DNA from: a virus
DNA length: 57,370 bases
IMG/VR virus record: IMGVR_UViG_3300042468_000162
Location: 1-57,370 of that record
Direction: 5' to 3' (one strand)
In this document: in pieces, positions 1-8,027 of the stretch
Layout of the letters: each line of letters starts with the position of its first letter
How positions within the stretch are numbered: the first letter of the stretch is position 1
Notes under the pieces: generated by a model
What the model was told of the DNA's origin: nothing
Database searches by the model: none
The model's input: only the letters and a program-made list of their open reading frames with translations
Translations under genes and position numbers: made by a program

Positions 1-127
1 CAAGAGCCATTGAAGCCAAGCTGCGGGAGAAGAATCATGGATAGAGAAGCTATGCAGATGGCGCTAGAGGCTTTGGTGGAAATCAACAAGTTGAGTATTG
101 GTGAAAACGCCATCTGCCTGCCAGCGG
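1..127. repeat. Terminal direct repeat, left copy (assembly overlap)
   Basis: These 127 bases are identical to 57244-57370. The repeat lies inside coding sequence: the last 15 codons of the MSREAM-family gene at 56991-57287 and the first 30 codons of the next gene. The exact length of 127 equals a common maximum k-mer in short-read assembly, so the natural reading is a circularly closed contig rather than a biological terminal repeat. Positions 1-44 are therefore the tail of the gene that starts at 56991. Confidence 0.93.
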
Positions 128-327
128 AGATCGATGGTGCAATGGACGCCCTGCGCCAAGCACTGGAGACAAAGCGTGAATGGGTGGGGCTGACGGCAGA
201 TGAAATCTGGAAATGCAACAAAGCAAAGAGTGGCAGTGCTGTGGAGTTTCACATTTGCTATGCACATCAGAACGTGTTGGATTTTGCGGAATCTATCGAA
301 GAAAAACTCAAGGAGAAGAACACATGA
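37..327 (+). CDS. MSREAM-family accessory protein, paralogue 1
   Basis: A 96-residue protein of unknown function. I start it at the ATG at 37, which begins MDREAMQMA and is preceded by GGGAGAAG; a TTG start at 10 lacks support. It shares three short boxes with 542-949 and 56991-57287: an N-terminal xREAMxxA, a central ALRQALE, and WVGLTxDEI followed by a C-terminal AxAIExKLKEKN-like tail. The variable segments between boxes differ between copies. It overlaps the preceding gene (its copy at 57280 overlaps 57287) and the next gene (ATGA at 324-327), so the set is translationally coupled. Base use is richer in G and C than in the polymerase region. Such cassettes are common in phages of Burkholderiales; the function is unknown. 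Confidence 0.8.
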   Translation: MDREAMQMALEALVEINKLSIGENAICLPAEIDGAMDALRQALETKREWVGLTADEIWKCNKAKSGSAVEFHICYAHQNVLDFAESIEEKLKEKNT

Positions 328-545
328 GCAGAGAAGCTATGCAGATGGCGTGTGGTGCCATGAGCAAAAAAACAGGAGGGCCAGCGTTTCCAAGGACGCA
401 GTGGCCTAATGAAACTGGAATGACCCTGCGCGATTACTTTGCGGCAAAGGCAATGCAAGCACTGGTGCAGGGAAATTATTTTGATGTCACCGCGAAGCAG
501 GCTTACATGATGGCAGACGCCATGCTGAAAGCGAGGGAAGCATGA
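324..545 (+). CDS. Chimeric small phage protein (MSREAM start fused to GMTLRDYFAAKAM domain)
   Basis: A 73-residue protein. Residues 1-9 (MSREAMQMA) match the N-terminus of the neighbouring MSREAM paralogues. After an internal MSK, the rest belongs to a different common phage family recognised by GGPAFP and GMTLRDYFAAKAMQAL, which normally begins near that internal Met. The 21 bases at 330-350 are identical to 43-63. This suggests that recombination at the shared start box joined a new body to an old start. The ATG overlaps the upstream stop (ATGA) and the gene overlaps the next ATG at 542. Function unknown. Confidence 0.75.
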   Translation: MSREAMQMACGAMSKKTGGPAFPRTQWPNETGMTLRDYFAAKAMQALVQGNYFDVTAKQAYMMADAMLKAREA

Positions 546-949
546 GCAGAGAAGCTGTGAAACACATTAAGACTTGGCACGAACGGTGTGAAGAACACCC
601 CGATCATCAGGAGAGAATAATTAGCGAACGCATGATTCAGGCTCGGATGCAGGAAGAAATTGACGAACTCCGCCAAGCACTGGAGACAGAGCAAAAGCCT
701 GTGGCGTGGATGCACACAACTGGCACCGGGCATGTGTACTTTCGCAAAAAGCCACAGGACAAAGTCTATAGCCCGCAGCCTGTGTACACCGCACCACCAA
801 AAAAGCAATGGGTTGGGCTGACGGATGAGGAGATACAAGATTTGGGTTATCTGTCTGAAAAATTTGATGCGAGTAATTCTGAGTATTTTGATCGGTGGGG
901 TTTTGCCCGTGCCATTGAGCAAGCCTTGAAGGAGAAGAATCAGTGGTAA
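542..949 (+). CDS. MSREAM-family accessory protein, paralogue 2
   Basis: A 135-residue protein that starts with the ATGA overlap of the previous stop. It has the family boxes: MSREAV at the start, LRQALETEQKP in the middle, then WVGLTDEEIQDL and a C-terminal FARAIEQALKEKN tail. Between ALRQALE and WVGLTDEEI it has an extra insert with KPVAWMH and VYTAPPKK, a module often seen in short phage proteins of this type. It is probably soluble and has no known catalytic motif. Function unknown. Confidence 0.8.
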   Translation: MSREAVKHIKTWHERCEEHPDHQERIISERMIQARMQEEIDELRQALETEQKPVAWMHTTGTGHVYFRKKPQDKVYSPQPVYTAPPKKQWVGLTDEEIQDLGYLSEKFDASNSEYFDRWGFARAIEQALKEKNQW

Positions 950-1000
950 ATATCGTAACAGGACTACGACTGAAAGAATCAAGTTAAAGGGGCGCAATCA

Positions 1001-1252
1001 ATGAGATCACGAGCCTATGAAGCATGGAGAGAGTACGAAGCCTATCAAGTACCCATGACTCCCGCAGGTGTTGAAGCTGCTAATGGCAGGATGAGAGTGT
1101 TTATAAAAGGATTTGAAGCAGGTATACGTGAAGCTGCTAATATCCTTAAAGAAAAACACGAAGAACAGACAACCGAGTTACACAACTACTATCTGGTATC
1201 ATCCAGATTAGTGAGGGAGTTGTATAAAGATGATTACGATACTGGACGTTGA
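1001..1252 (+). CDS. Hypothetical protein upstream of DNA polymerase
   Basis: An 83-residue, charged, mostly helical protein (MRSRAYEAWREYEAY start) preceded by AAAGGGGC. It contains FIKGFEAGIREAANILKEK and a Tyr-rich C-terminus. It overlaps the polymerase start at 1230 by 23 bases, so the two are likely translated together. Base use returns to the AT-rich style of the replication genes, unlike the cassettes before it. No family recognised. Confidence 0.7.
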   Translation: MRSRAYEAWREYEAYQVPMTPAGVEAANGRMRVFIKGFEAGIREAANILKEKHEEQTTELHNYYLVSSRLVRELYKDDYDTGR

Positions 1253-3290
1253 GAACACAATCACAGTACGAGATGGAAAGAAACACTTAGATCCATTCGA
1301 GAAAGGTAATACTTTAGTCATGGTAGGTGTCAAGCACCTTGACCAAGAACCACAAGTCTATACCTTCGATCATTCGGAAGTGCAGGTAAATGTAGATAAG
1401 TACCGACATTATGTACAGGAAGCTCTCAATAAAACTACCTTACTTGTAGGGCACAATATATCTCATGATCTATTGTGGCTCTGGGAGTGTGGGTTTAAGT
1501 ACACAGGTAAAGTATTCGACACAATGTTAGGTGAATACATCTTACTGCGTGGTATAACTAACCCCCTTGACTTGGGATCAGTGGCAATGAGGCACAACTC
1601 CCCTGTCCAGAAACAAGATGTCATCAAAGATTATCTCAAACGTGGTATCTCAGTACGAGATATCCCCCATGCAACACTCTCGGAATACTTATGCCATGAT
1701 CTAGGTGCTACTGAATGGGTATACAAATCCATCCAGAACAAGCTACAACAGCCTGAATATGCGGGGCTAGTGGGTACTATGGATCTCACTAACGAAGTCA
1801 CTGTAGTGCTTGCTAGGATGTATCAGGCAGGGTTCAAGGTAGACATGGAAGCACTGGAACAAGTGAGACACCAGTTCATTACCGAGAAGTCTGACATTGA
1901 GAAGTATTTAAATGATCAGGTGCATAAGCTTATGGGTGACACACCGATCAATCTCAATAGTCCTGAGCAATTATCGTGGGTAGTTTATAGTAGGAAACCA
2001 TTAGACAAGTCTAGGTGGGTATCAGCTATCACACCTTACATGTCCGATGCAGATTTTAAAGTGGCAGTGAAACAGAACTTCGCTACCTTGTATAAAACAA
2101 AAGCTATACAGTGTAGTGATTGCTCTGGTGTAGGATCTATCTATAAAGTTAAAAAAGATGGTTCAGCATTCAAGAGGGCTACGAAATGCAATGCATGTAA
2201 TGGCTCAGGCTTTATCTATGAGCAGACGAAAGATGTCGCAGGACTCAAGTTCACAGCCCCCAATTCAAAGTGGGCATCAGCCAATGGTTTCGGTACATCA
2301 AAAGACAACCTTGAAATACTTGAAAGGGTAGCGGTATCAAAGCAAATGCATGAGGCATCTGAGTTTTTAAGTAAGCTCAGAAGACTGTCAGCCCTGGACA
2401 GTTACCTCAGCAATTTCGTAGATGGCATTGCAGCTTTCATAAAAGATGATGGCATGTTGCATGTGAGATTGAATCAGCACATCACTGCAACAGGCAGATT
2501 CAGTGGTTCCAATCCCAACATGCAAAACATGCCAAGAGGAAATACATTTCCTGTGAAGCGTGTATTTGTTTCACGTTGGGAAGGTGGGAAGATTATGGAA
2601 GCTGACTTTGCTCAACTAGAATTCAGGGTTGCAGCTTTCTTATCTCAAGATGAAACAGCAATCAAAGAAGTCAAAGAAGGATTTGATGTTCACTCGTACA
2701 CAGCAAAGGTTATTACGGAGGCAGGCCAAACAACATCTAGACAAACAGCTAAGACTCATACATTCGCACCCCTGTACGGAGCCACAGGATATGGAAGAAC
2801 ACCTGCAGAATCGGCGTACTACGAACACTTCATGGAGAAATATCAGGGAGTAGCCCAATGGCATAAGCAACTTGCAAGGCAGGTAGTTAGTTATGGGTAC
2901 ATTAAACTGCCCAGTGGCAGGGAGTTTGTATTCCCTAACACACAGCGTAAGAGAGATGGCACTGTAACAAACTTTACACAGATAAAGAATTATCCTGTGC
3001 AAGCATTTGCAACTGCAGATATAGTTCCATTAGCATTGGTAGAAATACATAAACGACTTGTGCATTATGAAAGTTGTGTGGTAAATTCTGTGCACGATTC
3101 GATTGTGATTGATGTACACCCAGATGAAATTGAGTATGTAGTACAAGTTATCGACGTAGTTCAAGCTGATCTTATCAATCTCATTAACAGGAGATGGTCG
3201 ATAGATTTCAATGTGCCACTTGCATTGGAAGCAAAGATAGGAAATAATTGGCTTGAACAAAAAGATGTTCCACAAACCACTTTAAATTAA
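1230..3290 (+). CDS. Family A DNA polymerase with 3'-5' exonuclease and DnaJ-type zinc insert
   Basis: This is the phage replicative polymerase, 686 residues. The N-terminal DEDD exonuclease shows LDVENT (D6, E8), VGHNISHDLLWLW near residue 75 and YLCHDLGATEW near 155. Two CxxCxGxG units (CSDCSGVGS near 294 and CNACNGSGF near 320) form a DnaJ-like zinc module between the exonuclease and polymerase domains. I know this layout from the HMO-2011 podovirus group. The polymerase domain has TGRFSGSNPNMQNMP, motif A EADFAQLEFR near 456, motif B RQTAKTHTFAPLYGATG near 504 and motif C NSVHDSIVID near 623. In motif C the usual Glu after HD is Ser. The first ATG at 1230 is used; GGGAG lies about 11 bases upstream. 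Confidence 0.97.
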   Translation: MITILDVENTITVRDGKKHLDPFEKGNTLVMVGVKHLDQEPQVYTFDHSEVQVNVDKYRHYVQEALNKTTLLVGHNISHDLLWLWECGFKYTGKVFDTMLGEYILLRGITNPLDLGSVAMRHNSPVQKQDVIKDYLKRGISVRDIPHATLSEYLCHDLGATEWVYKSIQNKLQQPEYAGLVGTMDLTNEVTVVLARMYQAGFKVDMEALEQVRHQFITEKSDIEKYLNDQVHKLMGDTPINLNSPEQLSWVVYSRKPLDKSRWVSAITPYMSDADFKVAVKQNFATLYKTKAIQCSDCSGVGSIYKVKKDGSAFKRATKCNACNGSGFIYEQTKDVAGLKFTAPNSKWASANGFGTSKDNLEILERVAVSKQMHEASEFLSKLRRLSALDSYLSNFVDGIAAFIKDDGMLHVRLNQHITATGRFSGSNPNMQNMPRGNTFPVKRVFVSRWEGGKIMEADFAQLEFRVAAFLSQDETAIKEVKEGFDVHSYTAKVITEAGQTTSRQTAKTHTFAPLYGATGYGRTPAESAYYEHFMEKYQGVAQWHKQLARQVVSYGYIKLPSGREFVFPNTQRKRDGTVTNFTQIKNYPVQAFATADIVPLALVEIHKRLVHYESCVVNSVHDSIVIDVHPDEIEYVVQVIDVVQADLINLINRRWSIDFNVPLALEAKIGNNWLEQKDVPQTTLN

Positions 3291-3299
3291 GGAAATTAA

Positions 3300-4181
3300 A
3301 TGGGTACAAGTTTAACACTCGTAAACAATGGCAACTTCGCTGCCATGGCAGATGCTATGGGTATGTCAGTGGACATGAAGACTTCCAAGCAATCAAGCAA
3401 TCTGGCTCGCTTGAAGATTAGTCACAAGGCAGTGATGGGTGAAGAAGAGATCAAAGGCAAGATCAAGAAAGTAGAAGTTCTTGAAGCTGGCTTGTATGTT
3501 CTTAACTACAATGAAATAGATTACTACCTACAGAATCCTAGCATTCGTTTGTTTAATCAACGATTCATGTACAAGCGATTCGTAAAAGGTGAACCCAACA
3601 TTTATGTGAAGACAGTGATGGATAAAGATCTTAATGCAGATCTCAGGGATAACCAGGGTGGGTTTAATTGTGGTAAGCCTTCAGGTTGGATCAAGGATTA
3701 TAGTGCATTGCCTACAGAAATCAAGACACTGATGAAATCTATCAAGCGTGTACGTGTATTATTTGGTGAGATCTCAGCCAATGATGTATACACTGCAGAT
3801 GGTCAGTCCGTTATGATTGATAACAATATCCCATTCATTTGGGAGATTGACAATAAGGATGCATTTAAATCTGCAGGTGCAGTCATTGCTCTGTTTGCTA
3901 AGCAGAATCGTTTGCTACCTCAGCATTCGGTACACCTTGGTACAGAAGCTAATCCACTTCCTAATGGTGAGCAGTTCTTTACGCCCATATTTAATGTGGA
4001 CTTTGGTAATGTGCTTTCCTTAGAAGATAAGGATCAGGTAACCTTTGCTAACTTTAATGATTGGATCAGTAATTATAATGATTACATCATTAAGAAGTTT
4101 AATGAGGGGTCAGCTAAGAAAGAACAGGAGCGTGATGATACGCTTGTCGAAGAGTTTGTCGATGTGGACGTAGCTGCCTAA
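3300..4181 (+). CDS. Probable single-stranded DNA-binding protein
   Basis: A 293-residue protein of unrecognised sequence family, placed exactly where T7-like phages keep their SSB: after the polymerase and before the exonuclease and endonuclease I. The middle is rich in aromatic and basic residues (NQRFMYKRFVKGEPNIYVK), and the C-terminus is strongly acidic (DDTLVEEFVDVDVAA), as in many SSBs that recruit partners through an acidic tail. The start is preceded by AAGGAA. It overlaps the next gene by one base (TAATG). The SSB role is inferred from position and tail, not from a recognised fold. Confidence 0.6.
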   Translation: MGTSLTLVNNGNFAAMADAMGMSVDMKTSKQSSNLARLKISHKAVMGEEEIKGKIKKVEVLEAGLYVLNYNEIDYYLQNPSIRLFNQRFMYKRFVKGEPNIYVKTVMDKDLNADLRDNQGGFNCGKPSGWIKDYSALPTEIKTLMKSIKRVRVLFGEISANDVYTADGQSVMIDNNIPFIWEIDNKDAFKSAGAVIALFAKQNRLLPQHSVHLGTEANPLPNGEQFFTPIFNVDFGNVLSLEDKDQVTFANFNDWISNYNDYIIKKFNEGSAKKEQERDDTLVEEFVDVDVAA

Positions 4182-5053
4182 TGAACCATCCTGCTGAGCT
4201 TAAGGTACACCAGTACCTCTCCAATCTACGGTTTGGTGATAGTACGTTATCACCAGAAGTGATTGAACAGATTGTAGAGGACATACGTGCTGCCTTAACT
4301 CGGCAGTTTGTAGATAAGTTAGACAATGGATTTTCATTACGTATGTCTAACGTAGGCAGGGCGTATTGCCAATTGTGGTTCGATAAGAATGAGCCACATA
4401 AGGCAATACCATATAGTACTAACTTCGTCATGAACATGATGATAGGCGATATCATTGAAGCTATATTCAAGGGATTGCTTAAACAGACAGGGGTAGCATA
4501 CTCAGATGGAGAGAGGGTTACCCTTGATCTAGGTGAGTACAAGATTCACGGCACACCTGATATTGTTATGGACGGTAAGGTAGATGATATTAAGTCTGCC
4601 TCACCGTGGTCCTATGAGAATAAGTTTAAGTCTTTCCAATCTCTTGCTGATGGTGATTCCTTTGGATATCTAGCACAGCTAGCTGGTTACGCTAAAGCTA
4701 TGGGCATAGAGGCAGGAGGATGGTGGGTAGTTAATAAAGCTACAGGACAGTTTAAGTATGTACCTGCAGATGGTTTAAATGTTGATGTACATGCGGAGAA
4801 TATCAAAGCAATCGCCGCAGAACTTGAAGGGAATATATTTCGCAGGTGCTATGAGGCAGAGGAAGAAACATATTACAACAAGCCAACGGGTAACAAAGTC
4901 CTTGGCAAAGAGTGTCAGTGGTGCAGTTACAGGTACGCATGTTGGGAAGGTCTTGAAGAAAGACCATCACTTGTCTCAAGGGCAGAAAATCCCCCAACTG
5001 TCTCGTATGTCTTTATCAAGAAGAAAGAAAATGAAAGTAAAGACAATACATGA
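4181..5053 (+). CDS. RecB/Cas4-like PD-(D/E)XK exonuclease
   Basis: A 290-residue nuclease of the PD-(D/E)XK superfamily. The catalytic core reads IHGTPDIV, then VDDIKSAS (D-x-K) near residues 121-142, followed by QLAGYAKAMG, the QxxxY element of RecB-type nucleases. A Cys near 223 and the cluster ECQWCSYRYACW near 245-254 give the one-plus-three cysteine pattern that binds an iron-sulphur cluster in Cas4/AddB-type enzymes. It probably supplies the 5'-3' exonuclease role of T7 gp6 in host DNA breakdown, primer removal and recombination. It sits between the SSB-like gene and the resolvase, and its end overlaps the resolvase start. Confidence 0.85.
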   Translation: MNHPAELKVHQYLSNLRFGDSTLSPEVIEQIVEDIRAALTRQFVDKLDNGFSLRMSNVGRAYCQLWFDKNEPHKAIPYSTNFVMNMMIGDIIEAIFKGLLKQTGVAYSDGERVTLDLGEYKIHGTPDIVMDGKVDDIKSASPWSYENKFKSFQSLADGDSFGYLAQLAGYAKAMGIEAGGWWVVNKATGQFKYVPADGLNVDVHAENIKAIAAELEGNIFRRCYEAEEETYYNKPTGNKVLGKECQWCSYRYACWEGLEERPSLVSRAENPPTVSYVFIKKKENESKDNT

Positions 5054-5507
5054 CACCCGTAAAGCCTGGGCTGTAGGCAAAAAGTATGGCTACAGAAGTG
5101 GGTTAGAAGTTAAAGTACAAGAGCATTTAAAAGAGAATGGTATACATGCTAAGTACGAACACATTAAGATCGAATGGGAAGATCTTATGTATAGGAAATA
5201 TACACCTGACTTCTTACTCCCCAATGGTGTTATAGTAGAAACTAAGGGTTTATTTACTTCACAAGATAGACGCAAGCATTTACTTATCAAGCAGCAACAC
5301 CCAATGCTTGATGTAAGGTTTGTATTTGAAAGGGCAGATAGGAAGCTAAGTAAAGTATCTAAGAGTACCTATGCATCCTGGTGTGAAAAGAATGGATTCC
5401 AGTATGCAGTTAAGTATGTCCCACTAGAATGGGCAGAAGAATCACCAAAGAGTTATTTTCCAGAGAAACTAATTATCTTTAAGGATAAAAAGCAAAATGA
5501 ATCCTGA
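5031..5507 (+). CDS. T7 endonuclease I-like Holliday junction resolvase
   Basis: A 158-residue protein, close to the 149 residues of T7 gp3. The four catalytic positions are visible with T7-like spacing: E26 (RSGLEVKVQ), D60 (YTPDFLLP), E70 and K72 (IVETKGLF). The conserved tail has RFVFERADRKLSKVSKSTYASWCEKNGF. The enzyme cleaves four-way junctions and branched DNA before packaging. I chose the ATG at 5031 (MKVKTIH) because the longer N-terminus is the shadow of the upstream nuclease gene; an in-frame ATG at 5007 is possible. It overlaps the nuclease gene by 23 bases. Confidence 0.92.
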   Translation: MKVKTIHDTRKAWAVGKKYGYRSGLEVKVQEHLKENGIHAKYEHIKIEWEDLMYRKYTPDFLLPNGVIVETKGLFTSQDRRKHLLIKQQHPMLDVRFVFERADRKLSKVSKSTYASWCEKNGFQYAVKYVPLEWAEESPKSYFPEKLIIFKDKKQNES

Positions 5508-5856
5508 TAATGTATTTAATGACGATGATGTAGCACTTGTACTAAGTCCTAACTTTGAGAAAGACGGTACATGGACAGGTACATTAGATCTTAATATTGC
5601 TATCATGCCTGTAGATAAAGGCTCAGAGGAATCAATAGGGGCTATTGAAGAACTCACTAACATGATGATCACATGCTTTCGTTTGATCACTGAAGATGAA
5701 GAGTTTCATCATCAAGTTATGAAAGCAATGATTGAATACGTAGATCGTGGAGAGTTACTGGATCAAGATAAGTTAGATGAAGTGGAGCAGATGATAGGTA
5801 CATCAGACAATGTGTATAAGCTTAGTGCTTGGACTAAGACTAGGGGGAATGCATAG
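5497..5856 (+). CDS. Hypothetical acidic protein
   Basis: A 119-residue acidic protein (MNPDNVFNDDDVALVLSP) whose start overlaps the end of the resolvase gene. Residues 5-40 look like a beta strand pair (WTGTLDLNIAIMPV); the rest is helical, with an EELTNMMITCFRLI segment. It ends immediately before the DUF3310 gene. Similar small acidic proteins occur beside DUF3310 genes in aquatic podoviruses, but I do not know a function. Confidence 0.7.
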   Translation: MNPDNVFNDDDVALVLSPNFEKDGTWTGTLDLNIAIMPVDKGSEESIGAIEELTNMMITCFRLITEDEEFHHQVMKAMIEYVDRGELLDQDKLDEVEQMIGTSDNVYKLSAWTKTRGNA

Positions 5857-6105
5857 ATGGATATGGTCAATAGCCCTGCCCATTACAACATGGGTAAATA
5901 TGAAACAATTGATATTATTGTAGATACATTAGGGACAGAAGGTGCTATTGCTTATTGCCGTGGTAATGTACTAAAGTACACCATCCGCATGATGCACAAA
6001 AGCAAGCCACTTGAGGACGCACGTAAAGCCCAGTGGTATCTGAATAAGACAATTGAATTGATGGGGGCATTTAAGCCCAATGAAATTACAGGGGCACTGA
6101 AGTAA
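5857..6105 (+). CDS. DUF3310 protein (SaV-like)
   Basis: An 82-residue protein with the DUF3310 signature: VNSPAHYN at the start, IAYCRGNVLKYTIR in the middle and LEDARKAQWYLNKTIEL at the end. The family is widespread in phages and is sometimes annotated as nucleotide kinase-like on weak evidence; no P-loop is present here. It lies at the border between the recombination genes and the ribonucleotide reductase genes, in keeping with a role near nucleotide metabolism, but the biochemical function is not established. Confidence 0.85.
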   Translation: MDMVNSPAHYNMGKYETIDIIVDTLGTEGAIAYCRGNVLKYTIRMMHKSKPLEDARKAQWYLNKTIELMGAFKPNEITGALK

Positions 6106-6329
6106 TGAAACAACTCAAGTTATTCGATGAGATTGAAGATCTAGAAGATAGCACTGCCTATGCAGATGTTAGCTTTGTGGTTACATTCGATAAGAAAGAA
6201 ATGCCAACTGTATACACAGATATACTGTACCTTGAAGATGAGATTAAGGATGCAATCATCAATGCCATGCATGACATAGGTGCTACAAAGACTGACGATA
6301 TCATCATTAATATTGAGGGCTTAGAATGA
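6105..6329 (+). CDS. Hypothetical small acidic protein
   Basis: A 74-residue acidic protein (MKQLKLFDEIEDLEDSTAYAD) coupled to both neighbours: TAATG overlap with DUF3310 and ATGA overlap with nrdA. It alternates strand-like (VSFVVTFDKK) and helical (DEIKDAIINAMHDIG) stretches. No family recognised. The tight coupling suggests it is made with the reductase. Confidence 0.65.
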   Translation: MKQLKLFDEIEDLEDSTAYADVSFVVTFDKKEMPTVYTDILYLEDEIKDAIINAMHDIGATKTDDIIINIEGLE

Positions 6330-7693
6330 AAGAATCATTAATGGACTATCACGGTATACAGATTGATATCTCCCGTGATTGGTTACTGTCAGAGCAAGCT
6401 ACGCAGTTACTACAAGACTACTACATGCTCCCCGGTGAGAGGAGTCCACAAGAAGCATATGCTCGTGCTGCGTTAGCTTACTGTGGTCACAACAAACCAT
6501 TTGCACAGCGTATCTATGACTATGCATCTAAGGGTTGGTTCATGTTTGCCAGCCCCGTACTTAGTAATGCACCACGTGTAGGTGAGTACTTTAAGGCTTT
6601 ACCTATCTCATGTTTTCTTACATACATAGGTGATAACCTGACTTCCCTTGTAGATCACAATGCAGAAGTTGCATGGCTATCAGTAAAAGGTGGAGGTGTA
6701 GGTGGGCATTGGTCAGATGTACGTGGTGTCAGTGATAAAGCACCAGGACCTATACCTTTTATGAAAGTTGTAGATAGTCAGATGACTGCATACAAACAAG
6801 GCAAGACACGGAAAGGTAGCTATGCTGCGTACTTGGATATTAGTCACCCTGACATTGTTGAGTTTATTAATTTTAAAGTACCCACTGGTGGTGACATCAA
6901 TAGAAAATGCTTCAATCTATTTAACGCAGTCAATGTCACTGACAAGTTTATGGAAGCAGTAGAGAAGGATCTTGAGTGGCACTTGATTGATCCTGCTAAT
7001 AAAGATGTACGTGGAACAATAAAAGCTAGGGATCTATGGCAACGTATCCTTGAAGCTAGATTTCGTACTGGCAGTCCCTATATCAACTTCATTGACGAAG
7101 CTAACAGGCAGCTTAATCCACAGCAGAAAGCATTAGGTTTAAAGGTACACGGTAGCAATCTATGCAACGAAATACACTTAGCTACAAGTGAAGATCGTAC
7201 TGCAGTATGTTGTCTATCTTCTGTGAACTTAGAGAAGTTTGATGAGTGGGTAGATACAGATATGGTCTATGACCTAACTGTTTTCTTAGACAATGTATTG
7301 CAAGCCTTTATCGATAATGCACCACGTGAGATCCATAAAGCTATCCGTAGTGCAGAGGCAGAGAGATCGTTAGGCTTAGGTGCTATGGGTTTCCATGGTT
7401 ATCTACAAAGCAAAGGTATCCCATTTGAAGGGCTGTCAGCTAAGATTGCAAACATTAGAATGTTCAAACATATCCAAGAGCAAGCAATTAAAGCTACAAA
7501 GTCTATGGCAATTACAAGGGGTAACTGCTTAGACGCAGACGAAGTATTAGAGGTAAAAACAACAGATGGCAATTTTATTTTAAGTAAGAATCACACAGTT
7601 CTTGCAAAAAGAAAAGAGCAAGATATAACTTTGCTAGTTAAAGACTTGCAAGAAGGAGATGAAATTGTTAATTTGCAAAGTGTGCAGTATTGA
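6326..7693 (+). CDS. nrdA: Ribonucleotide reductase alpha subunit, N-terminal part with intein-like tail
   Basis: A 455-residue protein. Residues 1-400 are the N-terminal catalytic part of a class I NrdA. It has the first redox Cys in PISCFLTYIGDN, the radical-site finger loop SNLCNEIHLA, and the second redox Cys in AVCCLSSVNLEKF. It breaks after MAITRGN, where a normal NrdA continues to the HLxAxAPNAxSS segment. From C401 the sequence reads CLDADEVLEV, then TDGNFILSKNHTVLA and LVKDLQEGDEIV, which match intein block B (G-x-I-x-x-x-x-H) and the usual end of a split-intein N fragment. About 40 residues normally found between block A and block B are missing. The reductase continues at 8024-8590. 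Confidence 0.9.
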   Translation: MKESLMDYHGIQIDISRDWLLSEQATQLLQDYYMLPGERSPQEAYARAALAYCGHNKPFAQRIYDYASKGWFMFASPVLSNAPRVGEYFKALPISCFLTYIGDNLTSLVDHNAEVAWLSVKGGGVGGHWSDVRGVSDKAPGPIPFMKVVDSQMTAYKQGKTRKGSYAAYLDISHPDIVEFINFKVPTGGDINRKCFNLFNAVNVTDKFMEAVEKDLEWHLIDPANKDVRGTIKARDLWQRILEARFRTGSPYINFIDEANRQLNPQQKALGLKVHGSNLCNEIHLATSEDRTAVCCLSSVNLEKFDEWVDTDMVYDLTVFLDNVLQAFIDNAPREIHKAIRSAEAERSLGLGAMGFHGYLQSKGIPFEGLSAKIANIRMFKHIQEQAIKATKSMAITRGNCLDADEVLEVKTTDGNFILSKNHTVLAKRKEQDITLLVKDLQEGDEIVNLQSVQY

Positions 7694-8027
7694 AAAACAA
7701 TATATAGATTTTCCCATAGCTAGTGTTACTAAAACAGGGAGGGCCGGAGAATGTAAAGAATGCAAGTCAGCTCGCACAAAAAAACTTAGGTCGGAAAGAG
7801 AAACGCTGCTATATGAGATGCTTTTAAAGCAGTGTAATATATGTAAAATGACACACAAGACACCTTCGTTTTTTGACTTTCATCACGTTGATAAAAAAGA
7901 TAAACATAGAGAAGTAAAACAAATACTATGTGGAGCCATTTCAACACTTTTGAGTGAAGTTAAAAAATGTGTGATGTTATGCCCTAATTGCCACAGAGAA
8001 ACCCACATAAAAGAAGGATGGAAATGA
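7659..8027 (+). CDS. HNH homing endonuclease inside the split nrdA
   Basis: A 122-residue HNH nuclease with two N-terminal zinc pairs (CKVC, CKEC), then CNIC, the catalytic FDFHHVDK and a closing CPNCHRETH. Its start at 7659 overlaps the end of the nrdA 5' part by 35 bases. Its stop (ATGA at 8024-8027) overlaps the start of the nrdA 3' part, so all three are coupled. Position and type say it is the mobile element responsible for the nrdA split. It is a different subfamily from the HNH genes at 30937 and 39358, which carry SLDRIDSSKGY. Confidence 0.9.
   Translation: MKLLICKVCSIEKQYIDFPIASVTKTGRAGECKECKSARTKKLRSERETLLYEMLLKQCNICKMTHKTPSFFDFHHVDKKDKHREVKQILCGAISTLLSEVKKCVMLCPNCHRETHIKEGWK

Noticed and set aside
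10-36. TTG-initiated extension of the first gene
   Set aside because: It overlaps the end of the upstream paralogue, and a proper ribosome site precedes the ATG at 37.
1-127. T7-type physical terminal repeat
   Set aside because: The repeat lies inside two coding genes and its length equals a typical assembler k-mer, so assembly overlap is the simpler explanation. Read depth would decide.
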